Of a stretch of DNA of 64,000 bases, positions 51,379-59,997 are shown piece by piece. The notes beneath the pieces are model-generated. The model had not been told where the DNA came from and searched no databases. It worked only from the letters and a program-made list of their open reading frames with translations. The DNA is from UBA11606 sp965243715 (lineage in GTDB: Bacteria > Actinomycetota > Acidimicrobiia > Acidimicrobiales > Aldehydirespiratoraceae). A program made the position numbers and the translations under genes. How positions within the stretch are numbered: the first letter of the stretch is position 1; each line of letters opens with the position of its first letter. The stretch lies in assembly GCA_965243715.1 (NCBI GenBank), contig CBDEVU010000017.1:682001-746000 (forward strand), written 5' to 3'.

Positions 51379-51705
51379 ATGAATGGAACTGTCACCGAGC
51401 TTTTTGATGAAGATTTTGATGAGCAGATCATGGCTGCCGATGTGCCCGTTCTGGTGGACTTTTGGGCCGAATGGTGTGGCCCGTGCAAGAAGATCGCCCC
51501 CATCCTCGAAGAGATCGCTGTCGAACAGGCCACCACCCTTAAGGTCGCTAAGGTCGATGTCGACGAAGCGGGAAAAATCGCGCAACGCTTCGAGATTATG
51601 TCGATTCCAACCTTGATTTTGTTTAAAGACGGTAAGCCGGTGGAGCGGATCCTCGGTGCCAAATCAAAAAGGGCACTCCTCAAAGCGCTCGACAAGTACC
51701 TCTAA
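51379..51705 (+). CDS. trxA: Thioredoxin
   Basis: A 108-residue thioredoxin with active site WCGPCK, cis-Pro in MSIPTLILFKDG and the classical VLVDFWAEWCG strand. An AAAGGA ribosome site lies 6 nt before ATG 51379. It forms the trxB-trxA pair found next to parB in actinobacteria. Confidence 0.95.
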   Translation: MNGTVTELFDEDFDEQIMAADVPVLVDFWAEWCGPCKKIAPILEEIAVEQATTLKVAKVDVDEAGKIAQRFEIMSIPTLILFKDGKPVERILGAKSKRALLKALDKYL

Positions 51706-51745
51706 CGGCTGCCCGCTACACTATCACCTCGCTAGCCTCGCCCCG

Positions 51746-52736
51746 ATGACCTCATCGGGGACCGCGTCGGGCTTACCACTCCGATTGGGCGACGAGGGCG
51801 TGGCCGTGCGCGATCTCCATCGGCGTCTTGCCGCGTCTGGCTACAGCGTTACTGGCCATCCCGAGCGCTTCAGTCCGGCCACAGAAACTTCGCTGAAGGC
51901 ATTCCAGGCCTCGCGACGGCTGAGCGAAGATGGGATTTGCGGTCGCCAGACTTGGGCCGCGCTAGTCGAGGCCGCCCACAATTTGGGCGATCGTATGCTG
52001 TACCTTCGCTCTCCCATGACCCGAGGCGACGACGTTACCGACCTCCAGCAACGCCTCGGCAGCCTCGGTTTCGATGCCGGCTACGTCGACGGTATCTTCG
52101 GTCCCGATACCGAGTTGGCGGTACGTAACTTCCAGCACAACCAAGCCGTCACCGCCGATGGTGTGGTTGGCCCCGGCACGGTTCAGGCGCTGGCTCGCCT
52201 AGCCGGACGCAGTTCGGGTGAAAAGACCATTACCGAGGTCCGCGAAAAAGAGAACCTTCGCCGGACCGCGCCTAGTATCGAGAAGCGTCGCTTCGTTATC
52301 GGCGAAACCGGTGGTATTCCCGGCATCGTGGACACCAGCGGCCCGCCGCCTGCGCCTCGATGGAGCCAAAGTGTTAACCCTTCATCACCCCGATCCATCG
52401 ACCCAAGCACGCGCCGCCAACGAGTGGGGCGGCGAGGCCTATATCGGGATCACTCTGGCGGCCGACGACCTGACGGTGGCGTACTTCAAGACCGATGGTT
52501 TTATTTCCGCCGGGGGACACGGACTCGCCCTACGATCAAGCGAGCGTCTCAGTGACTTATTCGGAGTTATCCACAGGCCAGTTGGGATGCGCCTGCCGCT
52601 ACTTCGCGAAACCCGGATGCCGGCCATTTGGTGCCGACTCGGCCCTCCCGCAGACGTTGTGTCCCAAGCATCCGCCGTAGCCGACACTCTCCGTGCTGCT
52701 CTAACCGCGTGGTGTGGTAATCCGATCGACGGCTAA
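51746..52736 (+). pseudogene. CwlM-like peptidoglycan-binding/amidase-fold protein, frameshifted near 52345
   Basis: The first frame (ATG 51746, TAGCCT 7 nt upstream) encodes two peptidoglycan-binding domains: DLHRRLAASGYSV with SLKAFQASRRLSEDGICG, and DLQQRLGSLGFDAGYVDGIFG with AVRNFQHNQAVTADGVVG. From about 52345 the amidase_3-like part continues one frame later: GAKVLTLHHPD, SAGGHGLALRSSERL, and LPLLRETRMPAIW. The first frame by itself runs to 52555 with non-family sequence. The usual zinc-ligand motif VVLDPGHGG is not seen, so even a repaired product may be non-catalytic, like mycobacterial CwlM. Confidence 0.72.
52567..52575 (+). promoter_or_regulatory. Perfect DnaA-box sequence inside the cwlM-like gene
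   Basis: TTATCCACA exactly. Two copies of TTTATCCCCA follow about 190 bp downstream near 52763-52786. Confidence 0.4.
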
Positions 52737-52813
52737 GGTCTCTGCCATACCGCCTTCCCCACCTTTATCCCCATGTTTATCCCCAAGATTGTCGGCGATC
52801 TTCGGCAGGTAGT

Positions 52814-53689
52814 TCAGGCGCTAGTGCCCGGCGGTGTGATGATCCGGTAGATGCGCTCGAGATCGTCGAGATTGGCGAACTCTACGAGTAGCTTCCCCCG
52901 TCCCTTTCCCAACTGCACCGTGACCCGGGTTTCAAGGCGCGTGGCCAGCAACTCCTCCAACTCGAGAACTCCGGGTTCCGGGACACTTGGGGTCGATCGT
53001 TTCGTGGTTACTGGTACCTCGTTATCGAGTTCGTCCAGTTTCAGCAAGTCCTCGACCTCGCGAACCGTGAGGCTGTCGGCCACGATTTGCCGAGCGAGAC
53101 GCTCCTGGGCTGCCCTATCGGGGCTGGAGAGCAAGGCGCGGGCATGCCCCGCTGTGAGCTGTCCTTCAATTAGCAAGCGCTGCACGGGCGCCGGTAGCTG
53201 TAAGAGGCGAATCGTGTTAGCGATCGCGGAACGTGAACGTCCCACCCTAGTCGCTACCTGCTCTTGGGTCAGGCCGAAATCCTCGATGAGTTGCTGGTAC
53301 GCCGCAGCTTCTTCCAACGGGTTCAGGTCCTGGCGGTGTAAGTTCTCTACTACAGCAGTCTCTAGGCTCGAAAGATCGTCGGCCGTCCGAACTAGGGCCG
53401 GGATGGCGGGGAGTCCCGCTCGCTTCGCCGCCCTCCATCGCCGCTCTCCGGCGATAAGCTCATAGGTGCCCTCAGCCGATTCACGAACAACTATCGGTTG
53501 GATGACACCGATCTCGCCAATTGACCTCGCGAGTGAAGCCAATGTCTCTTCGTCAAAGTTACCACGGGGTTGATACGGGTTGGCGATGATGTCGTTGACG
53601 TCAAGCTCGCGGTACGTCGCACCATCAGTCGCCAAATCAGCGGGAATAAGAGAACTGAGGCCTTTCCCTAGGCCGCTACGACGGTTCAC
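52814..53689 (-). CDS. parB: Chromosome partitioning protein ParB
   Basis: A 291-residue ParB. The N-terminal CTP-binding/ParB-Srx domain has NPYQPRGNFDEETLASLARSIGE and the GERRWRAAKRAG motif. The HTH is LTQEQVATRVGRSRSAIANTIRLL, followed by a C-terminal dimerisation domain. It binds the parS site at 54512-54527 and spreads as a clamp. It overlaps parA by 14 nt. Confidence 0.95.
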   Translation of the reverse strand: MNRRSGLGKGLSSLIPADLATDGATYRELDVNDIIANPYQPRGNFDEETLASLARSIGEIGVIQPIVVRESAEGTYELIAGERRWRAAKRAGLPAIPALVRTADDLSSLETAVVENLHRQDLNPLEEAAAYQQLIEDFGLTQEQVATRVGRSRSAIANTIRLLQLPAPVQRLLIEGQLTAGHARALLSSPDRAAQERLARQIVADSLTVREVEDLLKLDELDNEVPVTTKRSTPSVPEPGVLELEELLATRLETRVTVQLGKGRGKLLVEFANLDDLERIYRIITPPGTSA

Positions 53690-54458
53690 CTAGAATCTCC
53701 TTCGCGAGCTCCCGATAGGCAACCGCCCCCCGAGAGAGTGGATCAAAGGCGGAGATCGGCTGTCCAAAGGACGGTGCCTCCGACAGTCGAACCGTGCGAG
53801 GGATCACCTGGCGGCACACCTTGTCGCCGAAATGCTCTCGCACATTATCGGCCACTTGTCCGCTGAGATTTGTCCGAGCATCAAACATCACAAGCACTAT
53901 GGTACTCAAGGTTAGCTCGGAGTTGAGGCTTCGTGTTACCAAATCAACATTACGGATCAGTTGGCCAAGACCTTCGAGTGCGTAATATTCCGTTTGGATC
54001 GGCACCAAGACCTCCGAGGCAGCCGTCAATCCGTTGACCGTGAGAAGGCCCAATGACGGGGGACAATCGATCAAGACGATGTCGTAGTCCTCCGCAACCG
54101 TGGCTATTGCTTGCTTGAGTTTTTGCTCTCGGCTGAAAGCCGGGACCAACTCAATCTCGGCTCCCGCGAGGTCTAGGCTTGACGGTGCCACGAACAGGTT
54201 CTTGACTGATGTCGGCTCGATCACATCCTCTAACTCCACCCCTTGGAGCAGTACGTCGTAGAGAGAGTGGTCAAGCTGGCGAGGATTCAGGCCCAACCCG
54301 GTGCTTGCGTTCGCTTGCGGATCTAGGTCAACGATAAGGACTCGTCGCCCTAGATCGGCGAAGCACGCACCGAGGTTCACCGTAGTTGTTGTCTTACCGA
54401 CACCACCCTTTTGATTAGCAACCGCAAAGATGCGGGTCCCATCTGTAGACGCTCCCAC
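53676..54458 (-). CDS. parA: Chromosome partitioning ATPase ParA
   Basis: A 260-residue deviant Walker ATPase. The Walker A motif is KGGVGKTTTTVNLG, Walker A' is VLIVDLDPQANASTGLG and Walker B is IVLIDCPPSLG. It moves ParB-parS complexes to the cell pole. The upstream intergenic region contains parS. Confidence 0.95.
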   Translation of the reverse strand: MGASTDGTRIFAVANQKGGVGKTTTTVNLGACFADLGRRVLIVDLDPQANASTGLGLNPRQLDHSLYDVLLQGVELEDVIEPTSVKNLFVAPSSLDLAGAEIELVPAFSREQKLKQAIATVAEDYDIVLIDCPPSLGLLTVNGLTAASEVLVPIQTEYYALEGLGQLIRNVDLVTRSLNSELTLSTIVLVMFDARTNLSGQVADNVREHFGDKVCRQVIPRTVRLSEAPSFGQPISAFDPLSRGAVAYRELAKEILGEPS

Positions 54459-54511
54459 GTGGAAATCCCCCTTTCGATTCAGACTTTACACTTCGATGGT
54501 CAGCCTATAGG

Positions 54512-54527
54512 TGTTTCACGTGAAACA
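54512..54527. promoter_or_regulatory. parS: parS centromere site
   Basis: TGTTTCACGTGAAACA, a perfect 16-bp palindrome identical to the consensus bacterial parS. It lies between parA and rsmG. Confidence 0.95.
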
Positions 54528-54528
54528 T

Positions 54529-55176
54529 TCAGAAGAGGGGAGACCGGCCTCGAACCTTGCACCGTCGAGGATAGTCGGAGGGAATGTCCCCGACCCGCTT
54601 CATTACAACGAACGACCCCGCCTCCGTGGCAAACACCTCCGCTCGATCTAGGCCAACCGGGCTCAGATCAGCCTCTAGCCACCCGCTGAGTTGCCGTTGC
54701 GCCGCTGAAACGACCACTAGGCCACAGTCACGAACGAACGGAGCTAGCAGCTCAGCGGACTCTGCGGGATCACCCAACAAGCGAGCCACCGCGACATCGA
54801 AACCTTGACGCCAGCCAGCCGCTCGGGCCATATCTTCGGCTCGGCCGTGTACGACCGAAACTCTGGATTGAAGGAACAACGCTCCCGCCGCCCGGCGCGC
54901 CGAATCGCCACGTCGTTCACTGGCATCTAAAGAGACGACCTTCGAAAGCGGTAATTGGGCCGCAAGTAGGACCCCGGGAATCCCTACACCCGAACCAACA
55001 TCCACAATCCGAAGTGCGGCTGATCTCGCGTCAAGGCCAAAAGTGAAACACACGGCCGACGTGTAGCCAGCCGTGTGTTCCCACAAATCCTTGATAGAAG
55101 CGCTACCGAGCGCCCCGTCGGATCGAGCACGACTCCAGGCCGCCTCAACCGCTAGTGCGTCCGCTTCAGGCAGCAT
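54529..55176 (-). CDS. rsmG: 16S rRNA (guanine(527)-N7)-methyltransferase RsmG
   Basis: A 215-residue GidB/RsmG. SAM motif I is VDVGSGVGIPGVLLA, followed by VVSLDASERRGD and VVHGRAEDMA; the C-terminal YPRR motif is present. It methylates G527 of 16S rRNA. It overlaps jag by 11 nt. Confidence 0.94.
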   Translation of the reverse strand: MLPEADALAVEAAWSRARSDGALGSASIKDLWEHTAGYTSAVCFTFGLDARSAALRIVDVGSGVGIPGVLLAAQLPLSKVVSLDASERRGDSARRAAGALFLQSRVSVVHGRAEDMARAAGWRQGFDVAVARLLGDPAESAELLAPFVRDCGLVVVSAAQRQLSGWLEADLSPVGLDRAEVFATEAGSFVVMKRVGDIPSDYPRRCKVRGRSPLF

Positions 55177-55999
55177 CCTGAGCCGGAACGATGACTACAT
55201 AACGGTTGGGGTCCTCACCCTTGGAGAGAGTATCGACTCCAGCTTCCAACGAGATCGTGTCGTGGACAATCTTGCGGTCAACGCCACCCATCGGTTCCAG
55301 CGACCGCGAAACGCCGCTTTCTCGCACCGCTTCGGCCTGTTGACGACAAAACTTCACTAGGGCCTCAGTCCACCGCGCCCTGACTCCCCCGATATCCACC
55401 CGGATACGTCCGTCGCGTGCGCTCCCCGCCTGGCGTTGCAAAACGGTCCGGACTAGTTCATCAATAGCCTTCGCTACGGCACCACGCTGACCGATCATGC
55501 GGCCAAGGTTCTCGCCGTTAACCGTCAACCGAATCTCATTATCGCTCAATTGCTCGTGCTCAAAGGACACTGGGGCCGCGAAGCGCTCGGCTAAACCGGC
55601 AACAAACTCTTGGGCTAGGTCGGCCTGCTCGGGAAGGGGCATGGTTGTTTCTTCTTGCACGGGTTTCTCCTGCTTTTGATTCTTCTTAGTTTCGGGGCCT
55701 TGGTTGCTCCGGTTACGGTTTTTCCCATTTCGATTTCCTGAGTTAGCCTTGGCCGGTTGGTTTTGTCCCGCTCTCCGACTCTGTTTGGCCCGGCGATTAC
55801 CGCGGTCCTCTTTGGCCCGCGGTGTTGTCGGACGAACCCTAACTCGAACCCGAGCATCTTGCTTCACCCGCCCGAACAGGCCGATCTTCTCCTCCGTGAT
55901 TACCTCGAACTCCGCGTCATCTTCGTGAACGCCAAGACGATCGAGAGCTGATTCTTTTGCATCCGACACCGATTTGCCGGTGGTCTCAACCCATTCCAT
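55166..55999 (-). CDS. jag: Jag/KhpB family RNA-binding protein
   Basis: A 277-residue protein. The Jag-N domain (1-52) is WVETTGKSVSDAKESALDRLGV and EEKIGLFGRVKQDARVRVRV. A long basic, low-complexity linker spans residues 55-115. A KH domain (GENLGRMIGQRGAVAKAIDELV) and a C-terminal R3H domain (EAVRESGVSRSLEPMGGVDRKIVHD) follow. Homologues affect cell division and membrane protein insertion with YidC. A strong AAGGAGG precedes ATG 55999. Confidence 0.92.
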   Translation of the reverse strand: MEWVETTGKSVSDAKESALDRLGVHEDDAEFEVITEEKIGLFGRVKQDARVRVRVRPTTPRAKEDRGNRRAKQSRRAGQNQPAKANSGNRNGKNRNRSNQGPETKKNQKQEKPVQEETTMPLPEQADLAQEFVAGLAERFAAPVSFEHEQLSDNEIRLTVNGENLGRMIGQRGAVAKAIDELVRTVLQRQAGSARDGRIRVDIGGVRARWTEALVKFCRQQAEAVRESGVSRSLEPMGGVDRKIVHDTISLEAGVDTLSKGEDPNRYVVIVPAQDAA

Positions 56000-56089
56000 G
56001 ATGGGCCTCCTTATTCTAATTTGGGGCAGTTAGCTTGTATTCGTCTAGCTAGAATGGTTCGACAGCACGCCGCTAACCGGTTGCAAGGG

Positions 56090-57235
56090 CTATCGCTTTC
56101 GCTTTTTATGCTGGGGACTTCCGGGATTAGTCGTACGCCCGCCTTGTGGATGGTGCCGACTGGGGGCCTTCCCCGTACGACCAGCACCGCTCCCCTTCGA
56201 CTTTGCTTTCTTTGCCTTACCCTTATCGACTTTACCCTTACCGACTTTGCCCTTACCGGCTTTGGCCTCATTTCGCTTCGGCGTGGCTTGACCCTTCTTA
56301 CCGGTGATTCGACCATCGATCGCCTTGCTGTTCCCACTGCTACCCTTCGCTTGCGTGGTTTCGCGGGAACGACGCGCTTGAGCACCAAGGCTCTCTTCGC
56401 CACTGTACAGCGAGCGGGTAATGTAGCTCTGCTGGCCAATGCGATAGATGTTACTCACCACGAAGTACACGACCAAGGCCGCGGGCATAGTGAAGGAGAA
56501 CACCGGAAGCATCCAGGGCAGGATCTTCATGATCATTTCCTGTTGAGGGTTGATCGACGCGCCCGTGTTGCGGCCCCGAATTTGTTTTTGTTGATACAGG
56601 CTCGACACCAAGACGACGACAATGAGAAGCAGGTAGGGGAGGGCGGAAACAAAGCTTTCGCCTAGCACGCTCTGCGTCGAACGAGAAAGGTCGATAGTCC
56701 AGGAGACCATTTCGGTCGGCCGGTCGGCGTAAGGCAAAGTCGAACCAGTGAGGTCAAGGTACATTTCACTGTCGACGGGCAGGTTCTCGGGATCAAACGG
56801 CAGATCACTGCTACGGATTGGCGTGACCTGATTGCTCGAACGACTCCCTCGACCACTCGTCCAACCCGCTTGCAGCCCAAAATCGGTAATTCGACGGTTG
56901 ATGCCTTGAACGACTCGGAACAAGACGAGAAAGACCGGCATCTGAACCAGCAAGGGTAGACAGCCGCCGAGCGGGTTGATGCCGTTCTCTTGGTAGAAGG
57001 CCATCAACTCCTCGTTCATCTTTTGCCGGTCGTCTTTGTACTGTTTCTGGATGGCCTTGAGTTCAGGCTGTAGCCGCTGCATCTGCAGCATCGAGCGAGT
57101 GCTCTTTAGCGTGAGCGGGGTCACGACTAACATGACAATCAGCGTCAATCCGACCACGGCCAGGCCGTAGGAGGGATAGAGAGAATAAAAAAAGGCGAGA
57201 ACCTTGGCAATCAGATCGAAGAACGGATCGAACAT
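56090..57235 (-). CDS. yidC: Membrane protein insertase YidC
   Basis: A 381-residue Oxa1/YidC family insertase. The first helix is at about 18-40, the LTLKSTRSMLQMQRLQPELKAIQKQYKDDRQKMNEELMAFYQENGINPLGG region is the conserved cytoplasmic hairpin, and further helices end near 285. The tail (about 310-381) is Lys/Gly-rich with repeats such as KAGKGKVGKGKV, from short DNA repeats at 56210-56270. The start overlaps the yidD stop by one base (TAATG). Confidence 0.93.
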   Translation of the reverse strand: MFDPFFDLIAKVLAFFYSLYPSYGLAVVGLTLIVMLVVTPLTLKSTRSMLQMQRLQPELKAIQKQYKDDRQKMNEELMAFYQENGINPLGGCLPLLVQMPVFLVLFRVVQGINRRITDFGLQAGWTSGRGSRSSNQVTPIRSSDLPFDPENLPVDSEMYLDLTGSTLPYADRPTEMVSWTIDLSRSTQSVLGESFVSALPYLLLIVVVLVSSLYQQKQIRGRNTGASINPQQEMIMKILPWMLPVFSFTMPAALVVYFVVSNIYRIGQQSYITRSLYSGEESLGAQARRSRETTQAKGSSGNSKAIDGRITGKKGQATPKRNEAKAGKGKVGKGKVDKGKAKKAKSKGSGAGRTGKAPSRHHPQGGRTTNPGSPQHKKRKR

Positions 57236-57465
57236 TAATGCTCCTCGGAAACCGGTACAGGGTCAAAACCGTGATTACCCCACGGGTGACATCGACAGAG
57301 CCGCTTGATAGCCAGCCAGCCACCACGAATTGCACCGTGGCCTTCTACCGCTTCGAGCGCATACGTAGAACAAGACGGCACATACCGACACGGCGAAGGG
57401 CGCCCATCAGTGACAGACTGATAGACACGAACCAATCGGCCGAGGAGGCCCGCGCCCCGCGCCAT
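57235..57465 (-). CDS. yidD: Membrane protein insertion efficiency factor YidD
   Basis: A 76-residue protein with the conserved pattern LVRVYQSVTDGRPSPCRYVPSCSTYALEAVEGHGAIRGGWLAIKRLCRCHPWGNHGFDPVP. The three conserved Cys are present. It is located between rnpA and yidC, the usual place. Confidence 0.95.
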   Translation of the reverse strand: MARGAGLLGRLVRVYQSVTDGRPSPCRYVPSCSTYALEAVEGHGAIRGGWLAIKRLCRCHPWGNHGFDPVPVSEEH

Positions 57466-57812
57466 TAGTTATCCCCTGGTGACGAGTGGACAGTCATAAG
57501 CAATTCGGCCATGGCACGACGAAGTGAATCGTAGCTCCAACCGTCTAGCGAACCGGTGACGCGAATTAGGTGATCGCCGCCTGCCAGGCCATCTCGTGGA
57601 TGGCGATCCAGTTCCTGCAGTACAGCCCGCAACCGACGCCGAATTCGGTTCCGGACCACCGAATTTCCCACGCTGCGCGGGATTGCGAACGCGAACCGCG
57701 CGTGAAGGTTGGAGTCGGGACGAACCATAAGACGCAGTGGCCCGCGGCCGACCCGAACGCCTTCGGCCCGCAGCAAGTCGAATGATCGTGGACTCGAAAG
57801 ACGGGCAATCAC
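57465..57812 (-). CDS. rnpA: Ribonuclease P protein component
   Basis: A 115-residue RnpA. The RNR motif lies in SVGNSVVRNRIRRRLRAVLQE, with RLSSPRSFDLLRAEGVRVGRGPL at the N-terminus. It assists the RNase P RNA in removing tRNA 5' leaders. The GTG start overlaps the rpmH stop (GTGA at 57809-57812). Confidence 0.94.
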   Translation of the reverse strand: MIARLSSPRSFDLLRAEGVRVGRGPLRLMVRPDSNLHARFAFAIPRSVGNSVVRNRIRRRLRAVLQELDRHPRDGLAGGDHLIRVTGSLDGWSYDSLRRAMAELLMTVHSSPGDN

Positions 57813-57943
57813 GCGGACAGGCGGGCGCGGCCCTTCAGGCGCCGTGCTCGAACAATGGCCCGACCACCACGGGTGCTCATACGAGAACGGAACCCGTGTT
57901 TCTTGGCCCGTTTACGAACGTTTGGTTGATATGGGCGTTTCAT
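57809..57943 (-). CDS. rpmH: 50S ribosomal protein L34
   Basis: A 44-residue L34, MKRPYQPNVRKRAKKHGFRS through RMSTRGGRAIVRARRLKGR, the canonical sequence. It is the first gene of the leftward rpmH-rnpA-yidD-yidC-jag-rsmG-parA-parB series. A GGAG ribosome site lies upstream of ATG 57943. Confidence 0.96.
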   Translation of the reverse strand: MKRPYQPNVRKRAKKHGFRSRMSTRGGRAIVRARRLKGRARLSA

Positions 57944-58364
57944 GCGTTCTCCAGGAGGCTGCCGCCAAGGTACCCGGCGGCACTAAAATCCGGCTCCGAG
58001 GATGGGAAACCGGTGACGTCAACCCACTAGGCTAGGGTACGCCACGGTCGGTAACAACCACCCCCGCCCCACGTTCTAGCAAAGCACTCCCGCCGTGGCC
58101 GGATTCAATCCGACGCTAACAGTATTACAGCAGTGTGTTTTATCCTACAGCGTTGTGTTTAAATATTCAATATACCCTCTGACCTGGGATTATAGAGAAA
58201 TATCTTGTTTTTGCGTATGCCACCCCGTCGCCTTGGTATGTTCACTCACCATCCCCCCTCGGAGACGGATTTCAGTCGACTCACCGTGGTCAACACCGAG
58301 ATCTCAACCAAACACCGTAAACGCAAGATAAACACACCTGTGGATAAGACTGTGGAGACCCCCC
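57944..58364. promoter_or_regulatory. rpmH-dnaA intergenic region, AT-rich, with a DnaA box
   Basis: 421 bp without a gene. An unusually AT-rich stretch spans about 58128-58210, and a perfect DnaA box in reverse (TGTGGATAA) lies at 58339-58347, 17 bp before the dnaA start. It must hold the divergent promoters of rpmH and dnaA and may supply the duplex-unwinding part of the origin. Confidence 0.55.
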
Positions 58365-59741
58365 TTGACAATTGCCGACGACCCTGACGACGCCAACGGT
58401 CTCTGGATTAACTGCGCAGCCAGCATTCGTACCCAGGTAGGTGACGCAGCATGGCGCACGACCTTCAGCGGAGCAAAGGTCGCGGCCTTCGACGAAGGAG
58501 AATTTGTCCTTTCCGTGCCGAACCGACTCCAGAAAGATCGCATCGAGCGCGAGTTTCTAGGGCTAGTGCAAGACGCGATCGAGGAAACAAACCCCGTCGT
58601 GTCCGTGAGAGTCGAGGTCGCCACCAGTTGGGACGAAACGGTCATCGACATCCCCGCCGCCGATCTGCGCCCTGCGAATGAACCTGAACCACCGCTGACT
58701 TCGGTACCCGAGGCCGGCTCTCCTACTAACGAGAAGTTCACCTTCGAGCAGTTCGTCATTGGCCAATCAAACCGTTTCGCCCACGCCGCCGCCCTCTCTG
58801 TTGCCGAAAAACCCACACACAGCTACAACCCTCTTTTCATCCACGGGGACTCCGGGTTGGGCAAAACCCACCTCCTGCGCGGAATCTCTCACTACGTAAC
58901 CAACCACTATCCGAAATACCGGATTCGCTACGTATCGTCAGAAACCTTCCTAAACGAATTCGTTGAAGCCATCCGTAGCAACGCTTTGCCCGCGTTCAAG
59001 CGCCGCTACCGCGATAACGAAGTGCTCTTGTTCGACGACATTCAGTTCATGGAAGGCAAGGACGGACTCCAAGAGGAGTTTTTCCACACCTTCAACGACC
59101 TCCACCAAAACCAGCGTCAGATCGTTATAACCTCCGACCGCACCCCCGACGCCATGCCCACCCTAGAGAACCGACTCCGGAATCGCTTCAAATGGGGGCT
59201 CATCACAGATATTCAGCGCCCCGACCTCGAGACCCGGCTGGCCATTCTGCGCAAGAAGGCCGAGTCAAAAACCCTTACGATTCCCGACAGTGTGCTGACC
59301 TATATCGCCGAGAACATCACCGAGTCGATCCGTGAACTCGAAGGAGCCCTCATCAAACTCACGGCCTACGCCGCCCTCACGCAACAGCCACTCACGGTCG
59401 ATCTCTCCTCAACTATCTTACGGGATCTCATTACACACACCGAGAAAAAGCCGGTAACGGCGGCAACCATCATCCAACTCACCGCCTTGAAATTCGACCT
59501 AGCGATCGAATCCATCACCGGCGGGAGTCGCCGCCGCCCGCTCGTCGATGCTCGGCAGATCGCTATGTACGTCACCCGTTCAATGACCGATCTATCGTTT
59601 CCCGACATTGGCCGAGCTTTCGGAGACCGCGACCACACCACCGTCATGCACGCCTGCCGAAAAATCGAGCGAGTTATGGGCGAGAACCAAGCTGTCTTCG
59701 ACCATGTCACCGACCTGCAAAACCGCCTTACACGGCCATAG
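58365..59741 (+). CDS. dnaA: Chromosomal replication initiator protein DnaA
   Basis: A 458-residue DnaA. Domain I (1-90) includes WINCAASIRTQVGDAAWRTTF; a short linker follows. The AAA+ domain has Walker A GDSGLGKTHLLRGI and Walker B EVLLFDDIQFMEGKD. Domain IV has RAFGDRDHTTVMHACRKIE for DnaA-box binding. The only family-like start is TTG 58365. It sits between rpmH and dnaN as in most bacteria. Confidence 0.96.
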   Translation: MTIADDPDDANGLWINCAASIRTQVGDAAWRTTFSGAKVAAFDEGEFVLSVPNRLQKDRIEREFLGLVQDAIEETNPVVSVRVEVATSWDETVIDIPAADLRPANEPEPPLTSVPEAGSPTNEKFTFEQFVIGQSNRFAHAAALSVAEKPTHSYNPLFIHGDSGLGKTHLLRGISHYVTNHYPKYRIRYVSSETFLNEFVEAIRSNALPAFKRRYRDNEVLLFDDIQFMEGKDGLQEEFFHTFNDLHQNQRQIVITSDRTPDAMPTLENRLRNRFKWGLITDIQRPDLETRLAILRKKAESKTLTIPDSVLTYIAENITESIRELEGALIKLTAYAALTQQPLTVDLSSTILRDLITHTEKKPVTAATIIQLTALKFDLAIESITGGSRRRPLVDARQIAMYVTRSMTDLSFPDIGRAFGDRDHTTVMHACRKIERVMGENQAVFDHVTDLQNRLTRP

Positions 59742-59997
59742 TAATGCACCCGCTAGCGGGCACTCCATGGGTACAGTCCTGGGGATCACTTGGGCATATC
59801 TCGGGGACGCAACGCGATAACCTCCTCCTTGTCCCCATCTACCACAAGAGAAACCTTCGGCCCTGTTGGCCACTGGGGATCCAATGTGGATACAATTTCG
59901 GCTAGATTACACGTCATACGCACCTTTATCCACAATCCACAGCCCCTATTGGTTTCTACTAGTTTAATTCCATACGACCGAGAGAAGTAACAGCACC
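59742..59997. other. oriC: Candidate oriC (dnaA-dnaN intergenic region)
   Basis: 256 bp containing one perfect DnaA box, TTATCCACA (59936-59944), and several one-to-two-mismatch boxes: TGTGGATAC (59885-59893), TTGTCCCCA (59829-59837), TGGGGATCA (59780-59788) and TGGGGATCC (59874-59882). A CCCGCTAGCGGG palindrome lies just after dnaA (59749-59760). Replication origins of actinobacteria usually lie here. Confidence 0.65.

Noticed and set aside
53247..53438. Small antisense or alternate frames inside parB, parA and jag
   Set aside because: They are shadows of well-supported genes, with no own ribosome site or conserved sequence.
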